Below, piece after piece: positions 17,876 through 26,778 of a stretch of 64,000 nucleotides of DNA (within the stretch, counting starts at the first letter, position 1; every line of letters starts with the position of its first letter). The DNA is taken from positions 1 to 64,000 of the forward strand of contig NZ_JH993796.1 in the NCBI RefSeq assembly GCF_000316115.1. Direction: 5' to 3'. The position numbers and the translations under genes are program-made. Source of the DNA: Leptolyngbya sp. PCC 7375. Its GTDB lineage: Bacteria; Cyanobacteriota; Cyanobacteriia; Phormidesmidales; Phormidesmidaceae. The notes beneath the pieces were generated by a model. That model saw only the letters and a program-made list of their open reading frames with translations. It searched no databases and was not told where the DNA came from.

Positions 17876-18109
17876 CTAATCATGAAAAATTAACATGGCT
17901 ATTTGAGAAAGATACTGGATTGTAAAGGACTTATTATTTGACACTGTAATTGGACCGCGCTGCCTAGCTTGACATTCGTAGACAAAACCCCAAGGAGTTT
18001 TTTTCGCAAGTTGATACCCAGAACACTCAACCAAGAGAAAATCCAGCTCTTCATACGTCATTTCTCTAGAACATTGAAGCAAAATTTTTCTTAGTTTATT
18101 GCAATTCAT
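17876..18109 (-). CDS. Possible HicA-like toxin
   Basis: A 77-residue protein immediately upstream of the HicB-like gene. The pattern (MTYEELDFLLVECSGYQLAK, then GFVYEC, ITVSNN, LSQIAMLI) resembles HicA-type mRNA interferases in size and strand order, but the usual glycine-serine-histidine motif carrying the catalytic His is not present. It overlaps the end of the pentapeptide gene by 4 bases (ATGA). It could be a divergent or inactivated toxin. Confidence 0.45.
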   Translation of the reverse strand: MNCNKLRKILLQCSREMTYEELDFLLVECSGYQLAKKTPWGFVYECQARQRGPITVSNNKSFTIQYLSQIAMLIFHD

Positions 18110-19275
18110 ACTCTAGCCTTACAAAATAATGATATCATATGTGATATCACAGTGACAATCGTTTCATTCAAAGTCAGCGGCTCACATGATGGTTCCAGGT
18201 CTGGATCATCTATTTCTTGAGCTTCACGACGAATTGTATCCAGCTGCTTTCCCCATGTCTTACCTAGATCAGCTTTTGCTAACTGAGCTTCGTTCCACTG
18301 TGAGCCAGCAAGAAATGCTCCTCTCAGTACAGCAGTCTCTAGATTTGCAGAGTTTAGTTTTGCTAAATGCAGATTAGTTGAGTACAAGTGCGCACCTTGC
18401 AGCTGTGCTCCTGTTAGCCAAACTTCATTCAATTTCGCACCGTTCAAAACAGCCCCTTTTAATTTGGCATTCATGAAGAGAGCATTTGTCAGAACAGCGT
18501 CCTCAAAGTGCGCATCATTCAGAATAGCTCCCTGAAAACTTGCTCGTTTTAGATTAGTTTTTTTAAATTCAGCCATATTTAACCTGGTATGGTTAAACAT
18601 GGCTCCCTCCAGCTTTAAGCCAGAGAAATTTAACCCTCGCAAATCTAATGAGCTGAAGTTTGGAGCATAATCCAATTGCCTTTCAAAGATTGACAAGGCG
18701 GCTTGTACATCAGGCCTTGAAGCATTTTCATCTGGAGGATCGTTATCCTTAGAAGAATGAGACGAGTTCTGAATAACATAATTTCTAATGTATCCTGTCA
18801 GAGCAGAGTCTTTCGATTGTGCGATGGAAGAGTGCTGTCTAATATACTCTGCCAAGATTTCTGCAACTGCATAGCAATCATTTTCTGAATCTTTAGCAAT
18901 TCGCTTCAAGGCATATATACCTCCTAGACGAACCATCAAGGGATTATTTGACTGAATCTGATCGATGGCTCTAGTAAATCGATCAGTGATATTAGCCTCA
19001 TCTGCTTCTCTCACATTTCGCCACGTTAGATACGCTGTGACGAAAAAAAAAGCACCTGCTAATATCTGAGCCCAGGTTTTACGGATCTCATTCTTTACCT
19101 CGATGAGCTCTTTCTCCGATACAACACCAGGCGTGCTGGCTGCGGGTGCGGATATTGTGAGATGTTCAGTCTGATAAGAAGGTATAACAAATAAAATTAT
19201 TAGAGACGCAACTCCTAATACAGCCAAAACGCCGAGAAAGCTGTTTCGGCGTAGAGATTGAAATAGCTTGATCAC
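18106..19275 (-). CDS. Membrane protein with pentapeptide repeats
   Basis: A 389-residue protein. Two hydrophobic segments (LGVLAVLGVASLIILFVIP, about 14-33; ILAGAFFFVTAYLTW, about 70-86) precede a helical region with IGGIYALKRIA-like sequence (RLGGIYALKRIAKDS). About 22 A(D/N)LXX-type pentapeptides then run from LRGLNFSGLKLEG to AQLAKADLGKTWG. This layout is common in cyanobacterial membrane-anchored pentapeptide proteins whose substrate is unknown. It is the first gene of the operon leading to the HicA/HicB-like pair, an unusual association. Confidence 0.8.
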   Translation of the reverse strand: MIKLFQSLRRNSFLGVLAVLGVASLIILFVIPSYQTEHLTISAPAASTPGVVSEKELIEVKNEIRKTWAQILAGAFFFVTAYLTWRNVREADEANITDRFTRAIDQIQSNNPLMVRLGGIYALKRIAKDSENDCYAVAEILAEYIRQHSSIAQSKDSALTGYIRNYVIQNSSHSSKDNDPPDENASRPDVQAALSIFERQLDYAPNFSSLDLRGLNFSGLKLEGAMFNHTRLNMAEFKKTNLKRASFQGAILNDAHFEDAVLTNALFMNAKLKGAVLNGAKLNEVWLTGAQLQGAHLYSTNLHLAKLNSANLETAVLRGAFLAGSQWNEAQLAKADLGKTWGKQLDTIRREAQEIDDPDLEPSCEPLTLNETIVTVISHMISLFCKARV

Positions 19276-19357
19276 GTTTATAAGTATTAAGCATGAGTAA
19301 TTACTAGTTAATTAAGGCATAACACAAAAAATTGATGCATATCTACAATTAAGAAAA

Positions 19358-19561
19358 TTAAAACGGCACCACCACGTCCCGCACCGCAATAAACCGCAGC
19401 GCCGCTTCCGCCAACCGCACCGCCAGCAAACGCTGCTCATCCACCGTCAGCACCTCATACTGACGCTCAGGCTGCTGACGGTGGCCAACGGAGTCGCCTA
19501 CACGTAGCGATTGGATTACCTGTTTGCTGACAGAAGTTGCCTCCATGGGTGAAGCGTTCAA
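19358..19561 (-). CDS. Small duplicated hypothetical protein
   Basis: Sixty-seven codons ending EVLTVDEQRLLAVRLAEAAL, RFIAVRDVVVPF. A frameshifted copy is present at 61711-61900, so this is the intact member of a pair. It lies 7 bases after the 19569 gene and is probably cotranscribed. No domain recognised. Confidence 0.55.
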   Translation of the reverse strand: MNASPMEATSVSKQVIQSLRVGDSVGHRQQPERQYEVLTVDEQRLLAVRLAEAALRFIAVRDVVVPF

Positions 19562-19568
19562 CTTGGCT

Positions 19569-19931
19569 TCAGTCTAGGACGTCATCCCCATTCTCCTCAT
19601 AATCTTCATCCGGATCCGGTGCTAAATCAGTCAACGCTCGCATCGTTTTACGAATCGCCTCCACCGATTCCAACATCGTAAATAGATGGGCCTCAATATC
19701 AAACGCCAGATCAAACATCTCCTCACACTGCGTTAACTGGCCCTGGTTCACAACGTCCATCGCCAGCTGATGGAGACGATGAAGGTCATCACGAATCTGA
19801 GGTGGCCGAAGGTTAGGACCATCGGAGAGGCGTTGTCTGAGAATATCGACATGCTCAACAGCCCCAAAAAGCTGGGTCGTCTCAAACCCGTCATAGAGTT
19901 TTTGGTAATACTCCTGAGTGTACTGAGGCAT
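19569..19931 (-). CDS. Hypothetical helical acidic protein
   Basis: A 120-residue, mostly helical protein (QEYYQKLYDGFETTQLFGAV ... MTRALTDL-like C-terminus ending in a run of Asp/Glu). No family recognised. Operonic with the 67-codon gene downstream. Confidence 0.55.
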   Translation of the reverse strand: MPQYTQEYYQKLYDGFETTQLFGAVEHVDILRQRLSDGPNLRPPQIRDDLHRLHQLAMDVVNQGQLTQCEEMFDLAFDIEAHLFTMLESVEAIRKTMRALTDLAPDPDEDYEENGDDVLD

Positions 19932-20107
19932 CTGACAGGCTCCTAATGGCAGTGGCGACCTGACGTTAGCATTGTTGAGGTAAATGGCTCAAGCGGTGAA
20001 TAGACGCATAGGCGTTGCGATCTCAACGCCTATATAACAGTAAAACCTGATCCTGGGCATTCTGGCTGAATAACTCTGATAGCCCACTAATTTCACGGAA
20101 AAAGACG

Positions 20108-20320
20108 ATGCCTATTGATCCATATCAGCCAGAGCTAGCAAAACGGAAAACAATCCTTACCATTGCAGATCGCCAGCTAAAACAAGTAATGGGCACATTC
20201 CCAAACGTGAACAAAGATAACTCACAGGAAAAACTAAATGAGGTACTCGTTGCTCTCAAGGATTATCAGGATGCAGCCAAAGGCTTAGCACAATGGATAC
20301 AACAAAAACCTGATAAGTAA
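20108..20320 (+). CDS. Small hypothetical protein
   Basis: Seventy codons, helical (RKTILTIADRQLKQVMGTF, KLNEVLVALKDYQDAAKGLA). The ATG is preceded by GGAAAAAGACG, a modest ribosome site. No family recognised. Confidence 0.45.
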   Translation: MPIDPYQPELAKRKTILTIADRQLKQVMGTFPNVNKDNSQEKLNEVLVALKDYQDAAKGLAQWIQQKPDK

Positions 20321-20361
20321 TTGCGATGCTCCGCTGGAGCAGTTGCGCCAACGCAACGCCT

Positions 20362-20583
20362 CTACCATTCCATCAACCTCGGATCATAATCACTACTATC
20401 CACCGCCTCCGCTATCCCACCCACATCGCCCACATCCTGCATCCACGCCTCAAACCGTGCCGCCTGACTCAGCGCCACATGGTACGGCAACGGACGAAAG
20501 TACTTCAGCTTGCCCGTCGCTGGCCGCGACTTAGGCAACGGAGCGACGACTTGGCTAGCAATCAGCTGTTTCGGTCGGATCAT
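20362..20583 (-). CDS. Small hypothetical protein
   Basis: Seventy-three codons, preferred over the overlapping plus-strand frames because its residues look protein-like (KLKYFRPLPYHVALSQAARF, EAWMQDVGDVGGIAEAV, DYDPRLMEW). It is convergent with the 20108 gene. Function unknown. Confidence 0.45.
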   Translation of the reverse strand: MIRPKQLIASQVVAPLPKSRPATGKLKYFRPLPYHVALSQAARFEAWMQDVGDVGGIAEAVDSSDYDPRLMEW

Positions 20584-21287
20584 CGGTTTTAACTCACGAT
20601 GGAATCATCTGAGTCTAAAAGCATGGCATCACAGCCAGCAGTGTCATCAACCACCACACCCCATAGACCCACATCACTGACCCGTAACAAAACCCAACAA
20701 CATTACCGTTTATGTCAGACAAGAGACACATAAACACGCATATGGGTATGCTCTATACATGAGCTGAAAGGCTTATAACCACAACAAAAGGAGGTCAACG
20801 ATAGATATCTCCATTCCATCGTTTTCCAATTCAATACCAGCACCCAACCAGGTCACTGATATTTCTTCTTGCTTGCACTAGAGAGCCTTGTTTTTAGCGG
20901 GGTTACGTCTTCGTAAAACAACTCTAGAGAGTCTTGTCTAATGTAGAGAAATTCCTCAGGTAGATCGTTCTGGGTGCTGTTGTGTTTTAAAGCGCCCCTA
21001 GCTCCAGTCGCCCAACGCTACAACTCACTGGGCTACGATCCAAAATACGTCTTGAAATCCTCTAGTCAATACCCCATCAGCTCACACTACAGTGATCGCA
21101 GACACAAACCAAGGAAACTTGATGGTTGTGTAAGCAGACCATAGGTTTATCTTGCAAAGGGGTGGGTATGACCCCGCATCGGCCTACAGTGGATTCATAG
21201 ACAAAAACGTTATTGCATAACGACCTATATCGAACCTTATATCTAAGTAGACAGAACGCTGTATTACTTACCCCTTATATCTAAACC
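20584..21287. other. 700-bp stretch with no gene seen
   Basis: No ORF with protein character and no recognisable repeat or RNA was found. AT-rich patches near 20750 and 21230-21280 could hold promoters, but nothing decisive is visible. Confidence 0.4.
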
Positions 21288-21323
21288 GAAGCCCCCATGA
21301 GCCTTAGCCGCCGTGGGGGCTTC
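21288..21323. terminator. Rho-independent terminator hairpin
   Basis: GAAGCCCCC and GGGGGCTTC form a perfect 9-bp stem followed by TTATAT. The symmetrical stem could serve either strand; it lies 40 bases beyond the stop of the leftward nuclease-like gene. Confidence 0.65.
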
Positions 21324-21359
21324 TTATATGGAGTGAGGCTAGGTGGTTGCGATCGCAAC

Positions 21360-21821
21360 CTAGCTTTCGTCCACATCCGACAGATCCACCCGTTGGGGTA
21401 ACTTGCATTGGTTAGTAAAAAAGTAAGCTTCTACTGATGCAGTGACATCCAGCTTTTCTGAAAGATACTCTGCGTATTTCTTGGCTTGCTTTCTCACTTT
21501 TGCTCGTTTTTTAGTATTGCTATTTTTAATGTTTTTCCATAACCCTGATCGCTTCTCGCCTGTCAGGTCAATGTATTTCACCTCTACAACAGCAAATCGA
21601 CCATTGCCATCGGTAAAAACTAAGTCTCCACGTCCTTCGTCTGTTCGACCTGGATTCACTTCCCACTCATCATTGATGACAAAAGGATAGTCAGGTAATA
21701 GTGTTTTGCTGTCCGAAACAAACCGCTGTTTTAGCGCTTGCTCACCGGCTTGGTCCCAGTTGCGGCCCTCAAAGTAAGCTCGCAGCACTTGATCACGATG
21801 TGCGATATCAGATTGATTCAT
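21360..21821 (-). CDS. PD-(D/E)XK nuclease-like protein
   Basis: About 153 residues from ATG at 21821; the frame opens earlier only with TTG. The core GRGDLVFTDGNGRFAVVEVK has the Asp-(12-15)-Glu-x-Lys arrangement of the restriction-endonuclease-like fold, followed by a helix rich in Lys/Arg (KRAKVRKQAKKYAEYL). Such small domains occur in orphan restriction-like or repair nucleases. No methyltransferase or partner is adjacent, so substrate and role are open. Confidence 0.6.
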   Translation of the reverse strand: MNQSDIAHRDQVLRAYFEGRNWDQAGEQALKQRFVSDSKTLLPDYPFVINDEWEVNPGRTDEGRGDLVFTDGNGRFAVVEVKYIDLTGEKRSGLWKNIKNSNTKKRAKVRKQAKKYAEYLSEKLDVTASVEAYFFTNQCKLPQRVDLSDVDES

Positions 21822-22048
21822 TTTCAGTAGAGGTCGTGTCGTCAGGCGGTCCAATGATTCCGTTAAAACAAATCAGATTTGCGATCGCAACCCCGCAACT
21901 ACCTTGTGACCCCCATCACCAACATTCCTCAGTCAATCTCAGAAACCCCTTAAGCAACCCTCAGTTACCCGTCAGATGACGTTCAGGTAGCTCCCGCATT
22001 CTAGGAACCAATGAAGTCAAGCACTGATTCCCCCAAGGAGCTTTAACC

Positions 22049-22507
22049 ATGAAACGCACACTTCTTTCCGCCTTAACTGTTCTCGTTGCATCCGCTGCCA
22101 TTGCACCCATCGCTGCCGCCGCTGAGCCCGCTAGCTTCAATATTCAGTCAGCTCGCCTCGAAGCACTCGATGCCCGCACTAAGAATTCCGTCCACAAGCT
22201 ACGCCTGGACCACCTCAACAATCAGTCCAAGGCCATCGAAGATATCCAAGCTACTCGGCTAGACGCACTTGATGCCCGCACTAAGGCTGTTGATAACATT
22301 CAAGAAGCTCGCTTAGACGCTTTAGACGCTCGCACCAAGAACAGCGTTCACAAGCTACGTCTTGAGCATCTCAACAACCAGTCCAAAGCGGTTGAGGACA
22401 TTCAAGCTGCTCGTTTGGAAGCATTGGACGCTCGCACTAAAGCTGTCGACAACATCCAGGAAGCTCGCCTAGATGCGTTAGACGCTCGTACTAAGTCCAT
22501 CCGCTAA
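22049..22507 (+). CDS. Secreted helical repeat protein, copy 1
   Basis: A 152-residue protein with a clear Sec signal peptide (~25 residues, ending AAAAEPA), then an alternation of 34- and 18-residue units. Each unit opens with ARL(E/D)ALDARTK; long units continue NSVHKLRLEHLNNQSKA and short ones AVDNIQE. An 18-residue unit equals five alpha-helical turns, so a long regular helix or coiled coil is likely. DNA copies of the unit differ mostly at synonymous positions. A GGAG ribosome site precedes the ATG. Its paralogue is at 62862. No known family is recognised. Confidence 0.85.
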   Translation: MKRTLLSALTVLVASAAIAPIAAAAEPASFNIQSARLEALDARTKNSVHKLRLDHLNNQSKAIEDIQATRLDALDARTKAVDNIQEARLDALDARTKNSVHKLRLEHLNNQSKAVEDIQAARLEALDARTKAVDNIQEARLDALDARTKSIR

Positions 22508-22628
22508 CAGATTGCTGAGCTGTTGCGGTACCCAAGCTTGGGTGCCCGGTGCAGACTCCGTAATCTGTGAAATGCTTCATTCTCAGGGCACCCTTTTCCC
22601 ACTCAGACTCTCCCTACACATACACTCC

Positions 22629-22658
22629 AAGCCTCTGCCGATAGGGTGGGGGCTTTTT
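22629..22658 (+). terminator. Terminator of the repeat-protein gene
   Basis: AAGCC ... GGGGGCTTTTT forms an imperfect hairpin with a T-run. The same structure follows the paralogue at 63446-63474, supporting it as the conserved terminator. Confidence 0.7.
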
Positions 22659-22746
22659 GTGGGGTTGGGAGTTATTAATGAGCTCAGACTACTCAAGAAA
22701 ACATTAATGAGATGACATTATAGAACTGACTTGATTGGTACCTTAC

Positions 22747-23250
22747 ATGAAATCGAATGCAGCCGAGTACAGCGCTCTCAGAACAGAGTTGATTCACCAT
22801 GATAGTGCCTGCTTAACGATTCTTGGCCTATTGTTAGCCGCAACTACTGCCATTTATGGTGTGGTTGCCAATCAACAGATTTCCCCTCTCTTAATAATGC
22901 TTTCAGTGCTTTGGGGAGTTGGTTTCTTGTATATCGTCGAAAAAAGAGCAACGATTCGCAGAATCTCTTTCTATATCCAAACTCAGCTCGAACAATCTAA
23001 TAGCGACCTTAGCTGGGAAGCCTGGTCCCGCAAAAACCGGTCTGGCATGGATTTGCCAACCGTTAGTCCCCTAAAAATCGAGCGCACTTTACTCGTAATA
23101 GCTAATCTAGTCAACACGATTTGGCTTTGGAAATCAGCCTCAATTAGTCTGGCCATCATAGCCACTGTTATCGCATTAATATCTCTTATCTGGAGTCAAC
23201 TCATTCTGAACAGATATTACAAATTTAGTCGTAAAAATGATGCAGAATAA
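22747..23250 (+). CDS. Four-helix membrane protein, unknown
   Basis: About 167 residues from ATG 22747. Two N-terminal transmembrane segments (ILGLLLAATTAIYGVVA; LLIMLSVLWGVGFLYIV), a cytosolic central region, then two more (LLVIANLVNTIWLW; ISLAIIATVIALISLIW). The pattern resembles SLATT-like or other small membrane effectors found in defence islands, but I cannot assign a family. It is a single gene. Confidence 0.6.
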   Translation: MKSNAAEYSALRTELIHHDSACLTILGLLLAATTAIYGVVANQQISPLLIMLSVLWGVGFLYIVEKRATIRRISFYIQTQLEQSNSDLSWEAWSRKNRSGMDLPTVSPLKIERTLLVIANLVNTIWLWKSASISLAIIATVIALISLIWSQLILNRYYKFSRKNDAE

Positions 23251-23338
23251 ATAGCAATCAGCTTCAGACTACGTGAATAATCCCAAAAGATAGGCAAAAG
23301 ACTACCTAAATGCAATAAGGGGCCGAAGCCCCAACCCA

Positions 23339-23641
23339 CTAACGCACCAACCGCACCCGCACGCGCCCCCCACGCTGACCACCAGACAACCGAATAGCCC
23401 CCTGCGGCACAGTAACCGGAACCGAGACAACGAACCGCGTAGGACCATCAGACACCGTACGAACCAGCACCGAATAACCCACCACCGCCGCCCAGCGCTG
23501 AGCGAAAAACGTAGGCAAGAACCCAAACCAGCACTCGGCCACGTAGCCCGTAAACGAGCGCTCAGACTCGCGCCAGCAGCACTCGACCGCGCCAAACTCA
23601 GCGGCTAAACCAGACACAAACTCAAATGGAACAGAACGCAT
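23339..23641 (-). CDS. Duplicated small protein with SVPFEFV start, copy 2
   Basis: One hundred residues from MRSVPFEFVSGLAAEFGAVE, the paralogue of the 15978 gene (same FTGYVAECWF and VSVPVTVPQG blocks). The flank at 23700-23860 matches the flank of copy 1 (15780-15960) in inverted orientation. The GC-rich synonymous choices differ from those of its neighbours. Function unknown. Confidence 0.65.
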   Translation of the reverse strand: MRSVPFEFVSGLAAEFGAVECCWRESERSFTGYVAECWFGFLPTFFAQRWAAVVGYSVLVRTVSDGPTRFVVSVPVTVPQGAIRLSGGQRGGRVRVRLVR

Positions 23642-24074
23642 AGGCCAAACCAACGCAACGCGCCCTATTCACCCAATGGAACTACGTTGGTTATTTGGGA
23701 TAACGCAGTGTCAAGCGGACTTGTAGCCGGAGTTTAAACGCTGTTGCGATGCTACGGGTGCTAGATAACGGAGGCTGCAAGCTTGGCTTGACGCGTTGCC
23801 TATGACGGGTAAAATTGGGCGGCTGTGGTGGTGGTAAATCTGTTGGATGAGAGTAGGCCTGCAGGAAGATGCACATGCAACTTTGTAACGAGAGTGCAAG
23901 CCAATTTGATATAACATGCTACAATCACTGCGCTTAGGGCGCAGCGGCCCAGCAAAAAGCCCCAGCAACGGCCAGGGCCAAGTTAGTACTATTCCATTAG
24001 AACTAGGGTAGCGTAGACGTTGGTGTGACTGGGTTAACTGATGCGTTAGGAAGTTGCGATCGCAAAAAAATCGT
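23642..24074. other. Upstream repeat flank and gene-free stretch
   Basis: Bases 23700-23860 are an inverted, diverged copy of 15780-15960 (shared CACCACCACAGC, GCGTCAAGCCAAGC, AGCCTCCGTTAT, CTTGACAC). The remainder to 24074 shows no gene; a HIP1 site lies near 24058. Confidence 0.5.
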
Positions 24075-24458
24075 CTAAATCTTAAATCCTGAAATAGCCC
24101 CTAGCAATTGCAGATTCTGTAATCTCTTGCCAGCTGCCATTGGATTTTCTAGATCCATTGCCTCAGCTAACTTTCCAATGGTAGTTACTGAATAAACAGC
24201 CCCTTCTTGAAGAGAGACAAGAATCTCATACAGACGTTGCTGTCCAGGGGAAAGATTTAGACAGTAATCTGTATCCACATAGATATAGTGAAATCCCTCT
24301 AAAACCCCTTCCTCTGTATGATTAAAGGCTATCTTGATATCTGCTACTGCATTGATAGCGTCTAGTACCTCTGGGGTTTGCTCCTCTGGATATCCAGAAT
24401 CATGCTCTAGATACAGCTCTAGGTTTTCGAGATGATTTTCAACATCATATTCATACAT
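24075..24458 (-). CDS. Hypothetical protein with helical C-terminus
   Basis: A 127-residue acidic protein. Its C-terminal ~60 residues (SPGQQRLYEILVSLQEGAVY, TIGKLAEAMDL, AAGKRLQNLQLLGAI) could form a winged helix. It is the last of a run of leftward genes from 25.9 kb. No family recognised. Confidence 0.55.
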   Translation of the reverse strand: MYEYDVENHLENLELYLEHDSGYPEEQTPEVLDAINAVADIKIAFNHTEEGVLEGFHYIYVDTDYCLNLSPGQQRLYEILVSLQEGAVYSVTTIGKLAEAMDLENPMAAGKRLQNLQLLGAISGFKI

Positions 24459-24498
24459 GGTTAGTGCAGGAGTACTAGACCCCTACACTTTAACATGA

Positions 24499-24849
24499 CT
24501 ACCAGAATCTGTTTACGTCCCTGATAATTTCTTGATTATCCTTATGGGCTAATTGTTCTGAGTACTCAAAATCACTTTTATCTTCTTCTCGATCTCCGTT
24601 ATCCTCCAACTCTTCTCCTTCATCTATCACACGTTCAGCCTTAAACCTATGCTGGTCGCTGTCCCTAGCTTCTACTATCTGCTCAGCATTAATATATTTG
24701 GCAACTGTCTCTTCATCCCTATCAGGTATGACTCCTGCGTCTTTTAGCTTCTGGGAGACATCATCAACAGCGCTGCTAGGAACATCGCCTACCCAATGAT
24801 CTCCCTTATCATTGCTGACCTCAAACACACTACGGTCTTCCTCTTGCAT
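24499..24849 (-). CDS. Hypothetical acidic protein
   Basis: A 116-residue, strongly acidic protein (DEGEELEDNGDREEDKSDFE), probably partly disordered. It starts 2 bases after the preceding ORF ends, so the two are cotranscribed. Function unknown. Confidence 0.55.
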   Translation of the reverse strand: MQEEDRSVFEVSNDKGDHWVGDVPSSAVDDVSQKLKDAGVIPDRDEETVAKYINAEQIVEARDSDQHRFKAERVIDEGEELEDNGDREEDKSDFEYSEQLAHKDNQEIIRDVNRFW

Positions 24850-24851
24850 AG

Positions 24852-25085
24852 TTAGTCTCCTGAATCACTGAATTTGAAGCCGGTCGCAGTTGCACCAGCG
24901 TACTGAATCGCTGCCCATCGACCATTGGGCAGCTTGTAATAGTCTGTGGTGCTATCTCGATAGGCTGGAAAGCCAAACCGTTGCGAGATGGCATCGTAAC
25001 TCTGGGGAAATTGCAGATAAGTAGGTGTGCAAAATTTCTTACAAAAGACTTTGACGGAATAGCCTGATTTTAGGTAGCTGCTCAA
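24852..25085 (-). CDS. Small hypothetical protein, start uncertain
   Basis: A 77-codon frame with a TTG start; the frame is open further upstream without an ATG. Sequence such as FPQSYDAISQRFGFPAYRDS and LPNGRWAAIQYAGA looks like a genuine protein. It is in the leftward operon. No domain recognised. Confidence 0.45.
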   Translation of the reverse strand: MSSYLKSGYSVKVFCKKFCTPTYLQFPQSYDAISQRFGFPAYRDSTTDYYKLPNGRWAAIQYAGATATGFKFSDSGD

Positions 25086-25117
25086 GACCTGTTCTGTAAC
25101 TAATTCTGCATAGGTAC

Positions 25118-25300
25118 TTACAGCAACGCCTTGATATCTACTTCGTTTAGCTCACCGTCTACACCGTAAGGTTGCAACCCTGACGGTGGCACAGCAGAGG
25201 GCTCTACAGCTTCGACCGATGCAGGCTGAAAAAGTTCTAACTCAGGGCAGCTGGTTGTTACCAATGCAATCCACAACAACCCCACAATATTCCGCGTCAT
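25118..25300 (-). CDS. Short predicted lipoprotein
   Basis: Sixty residues. A hydrophobic start (IVGLLWIALVTTSC) ends in a plausible lipobox cysteine at position 18, followed by a short proline- and glutamate-rich tail. The ATG overlaps the stop of the upstream gene (ATGA). Such small plasmid lipoproteins can act in entry exclusion or lysis; here the role is unknown. Confidence 0.5.
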   Translation of the reverse strand: MTRNIVGLLWIALVTTSCPELELFQPASVEAVEPSAVPPSGLQPYGVDGELNEVDIKALL

Positions 25301-25881
25301 TGGTCACCTCCCATGCGCCGCTGCTTCAGCTGACCGTAGGTGTCCATCTCTGCCTGCAGTTCCAGCTTGTACCGCATCATGCCTCGGCGCTGACCTGCCG
25401 ATTTAAATGACGCCAGCTCTGCATCGGAAAAGTCTGCCTCTGTCACCGCCAGCTGATCTACAAAGGACTCCAGGTCAGCCAGCTCCTCGGCAATGGACTG
25501 CTGCATCATGCCGTTCTGAGTTTGACGTAGGGCCAAGGCACTACTAACGCTATCGGGCATCAGTTCACCTTCGATCACTCCGGCGTTGCTCCACTCGTGG
25601 GAATAGCGAGATTTAGCATCGGCAACCCAGGTGTCTCGGTCACAATGTTTTACCTCGGCAAACTCACCAAACAGGGTGCGGGCCAGGTCGGTATACCCCT
25701 TCCCAGCTTTCAACAATGACTCGGGGGCTACCTTCTTTAACCACGGAAACCAGCGATTGCGGATGGTGGAATCAGAAACGTTGTACGCTTCGGCAATTGC
25801 TTGTGCGGTATGGTGTCCGCCTGTGTGCGGTTCAATGTCCGATAGGACGTCCTGCCGAACGTCCGAATATGTGCTATTCAT
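25297..25881 (-). CDS. HTH protein, probable autoregulator
   Basis: About 194 residues from MNSTYSDVRQDVL at 25881, preceded by an AAGGA ribosome site; the frame opens to 25959 but over likely operators. An HTH is suggested by HTAQAIAEAYNVSDSTIRNR near the N-terminus; the C-terminal half is helical. It lies between the partition region and the lipoprotein. Palindromes based on TGTACG just upstream suggest autoregulation. Confidence 0.6.
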   Translation of the reverse strand: MNSTYSDVRQDVLSDIEPHTGGHHTAQAIAEAYNVSDSTIRNRWFPWLKKVAPESLLKAGKGYTDLARTLFGEFAEVKHCDRDTWVADAKSRYSHEWSNAGVIEGELMPDSVSSALALRQTQNGMMQQSIAEELADLESFVDQLAVTEADFSDAELASFKSAGQRRGMMRYKLELQAEMDTYGQLKQRRMGGDQ

Positions 25882-25913
25882 TAGTGGAATCCTTCTGACT
25901 ACAAGGGTTTTAA

Positions 25914-25974
25914 CGTGTACGGGGTCTGTACGTTTGATGTGCGGTTCCAATGCGATCAAATGTACGCCCGTACA
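25914..25974. promoter_or_regulatory. TGTACG operator-like palindromes
   Basis: CGTGTACGGGGTCTGTACG (25914-25932) and TGTACGCCCGTACA (25961-25974) are palindromic and lie upstream of the leftward HTH gene and of the rightward 26121 gene. The spacing fits a repressor operator for one of these HTH proteins. Confidence 0.5.
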
Positions 25975-26120
25975 CTCGACACTACATTAGGACAATAAAA
26001 CAGACACGTCAAATACTATTGATTAATAGATAAACTCTTAGCTGTCTACATGACAGTAGATAGGTCAGGAGACGCAACAGAAGGAATTACAGTATTAGGC
26101 GTTCTTAGGTTTTGGTTGCC

Positions 26121-26648
26121 ATGGATGCTGAGCTGGACGAAATACCCGTTGCTTCGCTACCGGATCGCTACGGTGTGCATCGTTCTCAGGTGTATACCCG
26201 CATGGATGCCTTAAAAAAACGAGATCGCAATCTGATTCCGACAAAACGAGGTAAGCGGTCTTTCATCACTCGACAGATGTTGGAATACCTGGATGGGATG
26301 GCAGCCCTTATACAGCAAGGGCAAACCACCCAGGAAGCAGCTGATCAAGTGTTGCGTCAGCTTCCTACACGTCGGGCCGACAGTCCAGTGGACATGAGAC
26401 AGGTTCAGTCATCAGAACTGGCGATTGCGGCTCAAAACACTGCCTTTGACTTCGAGCAGTTACTCAGCAAACTACGGGGCTTACAAGAACTGGCCGATCA
26501 AAACTGGTGGCTTAGCAGTAGTCAGCTCGCCCAAGTTCTAGAACTAGAAACACTGCCACCAGGAGAAAAACTTGAATTCCATGGATTTCGGTTTAGCAAA
26601 GCAGGCACTCATGGCACTGAAACAGCCTGGAAAGTGGAAAAGCTGTAG
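26121..26648 (+). CDS. HTH protein upstream of parA
   Basis: About 175 residues from the ATG at 26121. An N-terminal helix-turn-helix (VASLPDRYGVHRSQVYTRMD) is followed by a second helical module. It resembles plasmid DNA-binding proteins that choose recognition by an excisionase-like fold. It precedes the ParA gene by 130 bases. The promoter region has CTGTC/GACAG arms at 26042-26056. Function inferred from position only. Confidence 0.55.
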   Translation: MDAELDEIPVASLPDRYGVHRSQVYTRMDALKKRDRNLIPTKRGKRSFITRQMLEYLDGMAALIQQGQTTQEAADQVLRQLPTRRADSPVDMRQVQSSELAIAAQNTAFDFEQLLSKLRGLQELADQNWWLSSSQLAQVLELETLPPGEKLEFHGFRFSKAGTHGTETAWKVEKL

Positions 26649-26778
26649 GCGCGCCACCCTAAACAGACGTAAACGTTTGATCTCAATATTCAAATGATCC
26701 GGTACTCTAATCCCTGAGACCACAACTTCACCAGTGAATCTGTGGTTTTGTTCACAAGTTCACAAACACACTAGTGAG

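Noticed and set aside
25631..25990. Plus-strand ORFs opposite the HTH gene
   Set aside because: Antisense shadows of the 25297-25881 gene with no independent support.
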